Shown: in pieces, positions 56,821 to 64,000 of the stretch
Numbering within the stretch: the first letter of the stretch is position 1
Layout of the letters: each line of letters opens with the position of its first letter
Assembly: GCF_004341245.1 (NCBI RefSeq)
Contig: NZ_SLWY01000015.1
Span: 81,430 to 145,429 of the forward strand
Origin: Plasticicumulans lactativorans
GTDB lineage: Bacteria; Pseudomonadota; Gammaproteobacteria; Competibacterales; Competibacteraceae
Reading direction: 5' to 3'
Length of the DNA stretch: 64,000 nucleotides
Notes under the pieces: generated by a model
What the model was told of the DNA's origin: nothing
Database searches by the model: none
What the model saw: the letters and a program-made list of their open reading frames with translations, nothing else
Made by a program: the position numbers and the translations under genes

Positions 56821-58557
56821 TCACGTCTGGAACACGTAGGTGCCGGGAGCGTCACACAGCGCGACCAGACCGGCCTCGGCCCGCCCGAGGGCCGGCGGGA
56901 CCTGCAGCGCGCCGGAGCGCTCGGCGAGCCAGTCGGCCCACTGCGGCCACCACGAGCCTTCGCGCACCGGGGTGCGTTCGCGCCAGGTCTCGGGATCGAC
57001 GTAGTGGTCGGTCTCGCTGCGGGTGGCCACCTGGTAGCGCCGGTTGCGACGGCCGGGCTCGCTGACGATGCCGGCGTTGTGCCCGCCGCTCGCGAGCAGG
57101 AAGGTGACGGGCACGTCGCTCTGCAGCTGGATCTTGTACACGGACTGCCACGGCGCGATGTGGTCGGCATCGGCGCCGACCGCGAAGATCGGGCAGCGAA
57201 TGTCGCTGATCGCCACCGGCCGCTCGTCGACCAGGTAATGGCCGTTGGCGAGGGCGTTGTCGAGGAACAGGCTGTGCAGGTATTCCTTGTGCATCTTGTA
57301 GGGCATGCGTGTGGGATCGGCGTTCCAGGCCATCAGTTCGTTGAGCGGCGTGCGCTCGCCGAGCACGTACTCGCGCACCATGCGCGACCACAGCAGGTCG
57401 TTCGAGCGCAGCATCTGGAAGGCGCCGGCCATCTGGCTGGCATCGAGGTAACCGCGGTCCCACATCATATCCTCGATGAAGGTGACCTGGCTGTCGTCGA
57501 TGAACAGCAGCAGTTCGCCCGCCTGGCGGAAGTCGGTCTGCGCAGCGAACAGCGTCATGCTGGCGAGCCGCCGGTCGTCGTCGCGATCGAGCGCCGCCGC
57601 CGCGATCGTCAGCAGCGTGCCGCCCAGACAGTAGCCCACGCCGTGCACCTGCTGCCCCGGAACGACGGCGTTGATCGCGTCGAGGGCTGCGAACACGCCC
57701 TTGCGCAGGTAGTCCTCCATCCCCAGCGCATGGTCGTCGCTGTGCGGGTTGCGCCAGGAGATCATGAACACCGTGTGGCCGCGGTCGACCAGGAACTTGA
57801 CCAGCGAGTTCTGCGGGGTGAGGTCGAGGATGTAGTACTTCATGATCCACGCCGGCACGATCAGCACCGGCTCCGGGTGGACCTGCGCGGTCGTCGGCGC
57901 GTACTGGATCAGTTCGATCAGATGGTTGCGGAACACCACCTTGCCGGGGGTCAGCGCCAGGTTGCGCCCGACCTGGAAGGCCTCGGCGCCGGCCGGCGGC
58001 TTGTTCGCGATGCGCCGCTCCTGGTCCTCGACCCAGTTCTGCCAGCCGCGCAACAGATTCGTCCCCCCCTGCTCCAGCGTGCGCTTCAGCAGCACCGGGT
58101 TGGTCGCGATGAAGTTCGCCGGTGACATCACGTCGAGCATCTGCCGGGCGACGAACCAGACCATGTCCTGATGGTGCTGCGACGGCCCGCGCACGCTGTG
58201 GGTGGCGGCATACCACCACTGCTGCGACAGCAGGAAGGACTGGGCGTAGAGGTTGAACGGGAAGGCGCCCCATTCGGGATCGTTGAAGCGATGGTCGCCC
58301 GGCAGCGGCTCGACCGCCCGCTCGGCGGCGGGATCCGCCAGCGAGCGGCGCGCGTACAGCGCGAGCTTGGCGGCCTTGCGCCCGGTCTTCTCGATCAGGC
58401 GCATCTGCAGGCCGGGCGCCATCGCCAGGTGCGCGGCCCAGTCGAACCACGCCAGCGTCAGCGAAATCGGCGACAGGCCCTGCGTGAGGCGCGCCACCGC
58501 CCCGTTCAGCATGCGGTCCTGCGGATTCCTGAACGCCTGGTACTGGGATTCTGGCAT
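56821..58557 (-). CDS. phaC: Class I poly(3-hydroxyalkanoate) synthase PhaC
   Basis: The protein starts MPESQYQAFRNPQDRMLNGA (578 residues). It contains FNDPEWGAFPFNLYAQSFLL, ALTPGKVVFRNHLIELIQY, PVLIVPAWIMKYYILDLTPQ-NSLVKFLVDRGHTVFMISWR-NP, the lipase-like box GVGYCLGGTLL with catalytic Cys310, WNADPTRMP, and the late Asp (VGADADHIAPW) and His (LLASGGHNAG). It polymerises 3-hydroxyacyl-CoA into storage granules. GGAGG lies five bases before the ATG at 58557; a longer open frame upstream has no such site. Confidence 0.95.
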   Translation of the reverse strand: MPESQYQAFRNPQDRMLNGAVARLTQGLSPISLTLAWFDWAAHLAMAPGLQMRLIEKTGRKAAKLALYARRSLADPAAERAVEPLPGDHRFNDPEWGAFPFNLYAQSFLLSQQWWYAATHSVRGPSQHHQDMVWFVARQMLDVMSPANFIATNPVLLKRTLEQGGTNLLRGWQNWVEDQERRIANKPPAGAEAFQVGRNLALTPGKVVFRNHLIELIQYAPTTAQVHPEPVLIVPAWIMKYYILDLTPQNSLVKFLVDRGHTVFMISWRNPHSDDHALGMEDYLRKGVFAALDAINAVVPGQQVHGVGYCLGGTLLTIAAAALDRDDDRRLASMTLFAAQTDFRQAGELLLFIDDSQVTFIEDMMWDRGYLDASQMAGAFQMLRSNDLLWSRMVREYVLGERTPLNELMAWNADPTRMPYKMHKEYLHSLFLDNALANGHYLVDERPVAISDIRCPIFAVGADADHIAPWQSVYKIQLQSDVPVTFLLASGGHNAGIVSEPGRRNRRYQVATRSETDHYVDPETWRERTPVREGSWWPQWADWLAERSGALQVPPALGRAEAGLVALCDAPGTYVFQT

Positions 58558-58674
58558 CGACGCCTCCGCTCCACCGATCTCGTGGGATACCACGCCGCGG
58601 TGAAAGAAACATGACATCGCGCTGCGTTGCAACACGATTGCGGCATCAGGTTGACGCGGGTCAAGACCCACAAA

Positions 58675-58700
58675 TGAAAACGCCCGGCACGAACCGGGCG
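58675..58700 (-). terminator. Rho-independent terminator of galU
   Basis: On the minus strand a 7-bp perfect stem (CGCCCGG / CCGGGCG) with a TTCGTG loop is followed by TTTTCATTTG. It begins about 20 bases after the galU stop and separates galU from phaC. Confidence 0.88.
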
Positions 58701-58720
58701 TCGCCTGCGGAACGACGGCG

Positions 58721-59662
58721 TCAGCCCTTGGCCGACTTGAGCATGGGCGTCACCCGTTCCGGCGCCCCCGGCAGGCCGCTGTCGATGTCGCAGACCAGCG
58801 TCTTCAGGTACTGGCGGAACTGCTCGCCGAGTTCGGGATGCTTCATGCCGTACTCGACCGTCGCGGTGAGGTAACCGAGCTTGCTGCCGCAATCGAAACG
58901 GCGGCCGTCGAACTCGTAGGCCAGCACCTGCTCTTCGAGCAGCAGCGCGGCGATGGCGTCGGTCAGCTGGATCTCGTTGCCGGCGCCGCGGGGGGTCTTT
59001 TCCAGCAACTCGAAGATGCGCGGCGTCAGGATGTAGCGCCCGACCACCGCGAGGTTCGACGGCGCCTCCTCGGGCTTGGGCTTCTCGACGATGCTGTCGA
59101 TGTTCGACAGCCCCTTGGCGAACGGCAGCGGCGTGACGATGCCGTACTTGAAGGTTTCCTCCGGCGGCACGCGCTCGACGCCGAGGATCGAGCACTGGTA
59201 CTTGTCGAAATGCGTCGCCATCTGCGCCAGGGCGCCGCCGCCGGGCGCATCGATCATGTCATCGGCGAGCAGCACCGCGCAGGGCTCCTGGCCGACCACG
59301 GGCTTGGCGCAGAGCACGGCGTGGCCGAGGCCGAGCGCATCGGCCTGGCGCACGTACACGCAGCTCACGTGCGGCGGAACGATGCCCTGCACGACCTTGA
59401 GCAGGTCCTTCTTGCCGCGCGAGGCGAGTTCGGTCTCGAGCTCGTAGGCCTTGTCGAAGTGGTCGGCGATCGCGTTCTTGGTGCGTCCGATCACGAACAC
59501 CAGGGTATCCACCCCCGCCGCCACGGCCTCCTCCACCGCGTACTGGATCAGCGGCTTGTCGACGATGGGGAGCATCTCCTTCGGGCTCGCCTTGGTGGCC
59601 GGCAGAAACCGGGTACCGAGACCGGCCACCGGGAATACCGCCTTGCGAATCTTGCGCTTCAC
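58721..59662 (-). CDS. galU: UTP-glucose-1-phosphate uridylyltransferase
   Basis: The protein starts [40 protein letters not shown], the nucleotide-binding and catalytic-Lys region of GalU. It also has [34 protein letters not shown] and [31 protein letters not shown]. It makes UDP-glucose, a precursor of UDP-GlcA and of surface glycans encoded in this window. The length of 313 residues is slightly above the family norm. It has its own terminator downstream and lies 88 bases after the lyase gene. Confidence 0.96.
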   Translation of the reverse strand: MKRKIRKAVFPVAGLGTRFLPATKASPKEMLPIVDKPLIQYAVEEAVAAGVDTLVFVIGRTKNAIADHFDKAYELETELASRGKKDLLKVVQGIVPPHVSCVYVRQADALGLGHAVLCAKPVVGQEPCAVLLADDMIDAPGGGALAQMATHFDKYQCSILGVERVPPEETFKYGIVTPLPFAKGLSNIDSIVEKPKPEEAPSNLAVVGRYILTPRIFELLEKTPRGAGNEIQLTDAIAALLLEEQVLAYEFDGRRFDCGSKLGYLTATVEYGMKHPELGEQFRQYLKTLVCDIDSGLPGAPERVTPMLKSAKG

Positions 59663-59750
59663 GATCGAAGTCCCTCGACGAGTTGGGGTACGAATGGCGC
59701 GCCATTCTGGCGAGTCGACCGGGGGGCGGCAAGCCTGCGGCTTGCACGCA

Positions 59751-60902
59751 TCAGGCCGCGGCGTCGAAGCGCGCCAGGCCGGCGGCGAGATCGGCGATGA
59801 GGTCCGCCGGGTCTTCGAGCCCGACGTGCAGGCGCAGCAGGGTGCCCGCGCCTTCCCAGCGGCGCACGCTGCGCAGCGGGTGCGCGGGCACGATCAGGCT
59901 CTCGAAGCCGCCCCACGAGTAGCCCATGCCGAACAGTTCGAGCCCTTCGAGCAGGGCGGCGAGTCCGGCCCGGTGGCGGCGGCGCAACTCCACGCCGAAC
60001 AGCCCGCACGCGCCACTGAAGTCGCGCCGCCACAGGGCATGCCCCGGATCGTCGGGCAGGGCCGGGTGCAGCACGCGCGCGACCTGGGGCTGCGCGCGCA
60101 GCCACTGCGCGACCGCGAGGCCGCCGGCCTGATGCTGGCGCAGGCGCACGCCCAGCGTGCGCAGGCCGCGCAGCGCAAGCGCGGCGTCGTCCGCCGACAC
60201 GTTGTTGCCCTGCCAGCGCAGTTGCGCCCGCAACGGGCCGAGGGTGGCCTCGTTGCAGATCAGCGCGCCCATCAGCAGATCGGAGTGCCCTCCGATGTAC
60301 TTGGTGACGGCCTGGATCGACACGTCGGCACCGAGGGCGAGCGGCTTGTGCCAGTAGCCCGCGCCCCAGGTGTTGTCGACCGCGACCCGGGCACCCGCGG
60401 CATGGGCTGCCGCCACGATCGCCGGCAGGTCCTGCACCTCGAAGGTCTGCGAGCCCGGCGACTCGCAGAACACCAGCCGCGTGTTCGGTCGCAGCAGGCC
60501 GGCGATGCCGGCGCCGATCAGCGGGTCGTAATAGGTGGTTTCGACACCGAAGCGCGCGAGCACCTCGTTGCAGAACACCCGGGTGGGCGCGTAGACGCTG
60601 TCGGCGACCAGCACGTGGTCGCCGGCGCGCACCAGTGCCTGCAGCGCGAGCGCGCAGGCGGCGAGCCCCGAGGGCACCAGCAGGGTGCCGGCGCCCCCCT
60701 CCAGCGCAGTCAGGGCCTCGGCGAGCGCCGCATGCGTGGCCGTGCCGTGGCGGCCGTAGGTCATGCGCACCGGCGTGCGCCCTTCGAGCGCATCGAGCGA
60801 TGGGAAGAGGATGGTCGACGCTCGCGCCACCGGCGGATTGACGAGGCCGTGCCCCTCGGGGCCGGCGGTGCCGGTGTGGCTGAGCAGGGTGTCATCGTGC
60901 AT
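59751..60902 (-). CDS. metC: PLP-dependent cystathionine beta-lyase-like transsulfuration enzyme
   Basis: The protein starts [35 protein letters not shown] and has the PLP lysine in [19 protein letters not shown], the substrate tyrosine in [22 protein letters not shown], and [20 protein letters not shown]. The [12 protein letters not shown]-terminal motif is the MetC pattern that favours cystathionine beta-lyase over gamma-synthase. It would convert cystathionine to homocysteine. The start at 60902 is set by the conserved N-terminus; the frame is open for 65 codons upstream without homology. Confidence 0.88.
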   Translation of the reverse strand: MHDDTLLSHTGTAGPEGHGLVNPPVARASTILFPSLDALEGRTPVRMTYGRHGTATHAALAEALTALEGGAGTLLVPSGLAACALALQALVRAGDHVLVADSVYAPTRVFCNEVLARFGVETTYYDPLIGAGIAGLLRPNTRLVFCESPGSQTFEVQDLPAIVAAAHAAGARVAVDNTWGAGYWHKPLALGADVSIQAVTKYIGGHSDLLMGALICNEATLGPLRAQLRWQGNNVSADDAALALRGLRTLGVRLRQHQAGGLAVAQWLRAQPQVARVLHPALPDDPGHALWRRDFSGACGLFGVELRRRHRAGLAALLEGLELFGMGYSWGGFESLIVPAHPLRSVRRWEGAGTLLRLHVGLEDPADLIADLAAGLARFDAAA

Positions 60903-61002
60903 GGGCGGAAACCGCGTGGCCTGCAAACCGGCCGCAGCGTAACGCGCCGTGCCGCGCCTGGGCAGCCACCCCGCGCTGCCGGCGCACCGCCCGCGAAGAC
61001 AC

Positions 61003-61040
61003 GCAGCGGCGGCGGTCGGTGTGCCGACCGTCGCCGCTGC
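61003..61040 (-). terminator. Long GC-rich hairpin after clpB, probable terminator
   Basis: A 17-bp stem with a single G-T position (on the plus strand) and a 4-base loop (TGTG on the plus strand) lies just after the clpB stop. No T tract follows on the minus strand, so termination might be Rho-assisted. It isolates clpB from the lyase gene. Confidence 0.6.
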
Positions 61041-61048
61041 GCGACCGC

Positions 61049-63628
<2,580 letters not shown>

Positions 63629-63670
63629 GGTGTCTGTGTCCCCCGCAGGTATGGTGGTATCTGGACGGGG

Positions 63671-63700
63671 AAATGGGCGCCGAACCGGACAATTCAAGGT
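63671..63700 (-). promoter_or_regulatory. Sigma-32 (heat-shock) type promoter of clpB
   Basis: On the minus strand CTTGAA is followed after 15 bases by CCCATTT, very close to the RpoH consensus (CTTGAAA, 13-15 bases, CCCATnT). It lies about 45 bases before the clpB start, which fits heat-inducible clpB expression known in proteobacteria. Confidence 0.78.
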
Positions 63701-64000
63701 GATGCTGCTCAAGCGCTATCGTGGTGCCGCGAGTGGGGGAGAGGCGGAGCGCGCGCTGTGGCTGAATCCGCTGCTGCGCTCGATCAACGCGCTGGCGGCC
63801 GGGATGCGCAACACGGGCTGAGGGGGTTGGTGGGAGGGTTGTCGGGCGCGTGGGGCGGGCGGCGCGCGCGCCCGGCCCGCTGCGCGGCGGCGGTGGGCGT
63901 CGCGAGCGGGGGCGAGGCGGCGGGGGGTTGCGGGTGCCCTGAAAAGCCGAACGCCCTGGCCGGGTGAGGGCGAGGGCGTTCGGGGCAATGGGTGCCTGGC
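63701..64000. other. GC-rich end of window, no gene recognised
   Basis: The last 300 bases beyond the clpB promoter contain GC-rich, G/C-skewed sequence with short open frames on both strands, none with a supported start or family motif. A gene whose body lies outside the window could begin here, but nothing shows it. Confidence 0.4.

Overview
The window reads as chromosomal DNA of a GC-rich betaproteobacterium, most plausibly of the Rhodocyclales (Thauera/Azoarcus/Zoogloea type). The evidence is gene content and order: rpsP-rimM-trmD-rplS next to ffh, a divergent CcsA-family gene, a class I phaC beside a DUF3141 (PhaC-like) protein, a fused MaoC-Pta gene with ackA and fabI, and a large floc/capsule-type polysaccharide region. 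The genus is inference. Nearly every gene lies on the minus strand; the one clear plus-strand gene is the CcsA-family gene at 24278-25087.

Region 1 (1-11.0 kb) holds capsule genes and visibly AT-richer accessory genes: a 3'-truncated kpsC, a small coiled-coil protein, a three-domain protein (NodB-like deacetylase, SGNH-like domain, GNAT-like domain), an exported protein of unknown function, a TPR-methyltransferase fusion, two GT4 glycosyltransferases and a pentapeptide-repeat membrane protein. Region 2 (11.3-19.4 kb) is an ABC-type (group 2-like) capsule locus: a lipoprotein followed by kpsM-kpsT-kpsE-kpsD with 4-base overlaps, then wbpB-wbpD-wbpE for a diacetamido-uronic acid. A decayed UDP-sugar dehydrogenase (wbpA-like) pseudogene lies between the two groups.

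Region 3 (19.7-26.5 kb) is a housekeeping block: cysQ, rplS-trmD-rimM-rpsP with a promoter and terminator, ffh, the CcsA-family gene and a membrane-anchored protein with a duplicated module. Region 4 (26.7-48.8 kb) is a second polysaccharide locus with Wzx/Wzy-type logic: a WbpM/CapD-type dehydratase, a WbpL/WecA-type initiating transferase, an epimerase, a MurJ-like flippase, a methyltransferase, an O-antigen ligase/polymerase-like protein, GT4, heparinase II/III, asparagine synthase, an acetyltransferase and a Wzx-like flippase. An inactivated IS30-type element separates these from rfbD-rfbC (with an rfbA 3' remnant), a UDP-glucuronate epimerase-like gene, wecB and a TviB/WbpO-type dehydrogenase. 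The 33-48 kb part is visibly AT-richer, which suggests acquisition by transfer.

Region 5 (48.8-64 kb) is again high-GC core metabolism: glmS (UDP-GlcNAc supply), ackA with the MaoC-Pta fusion, fabI, a DUF3141 protein, phaC, galU (UDP-glucose supply), a cystathionine lyase-like gene, and clpB behind a good sigma-32-type promoter. The genes fit together as precursor supply (glmS, galU, wecB, dehydrogenases, rfbCD, wbpBDE), assembly (glycosyltransferases, initiating transferase), tailoring (deacetylase fusion, acetyltransferase, methyltransferases, AsnB, heparinase) and two export routes (Kps ABC transporter and Wzx/MurJ flippases). No rRNA, tRNA or CRISPR array was seen.
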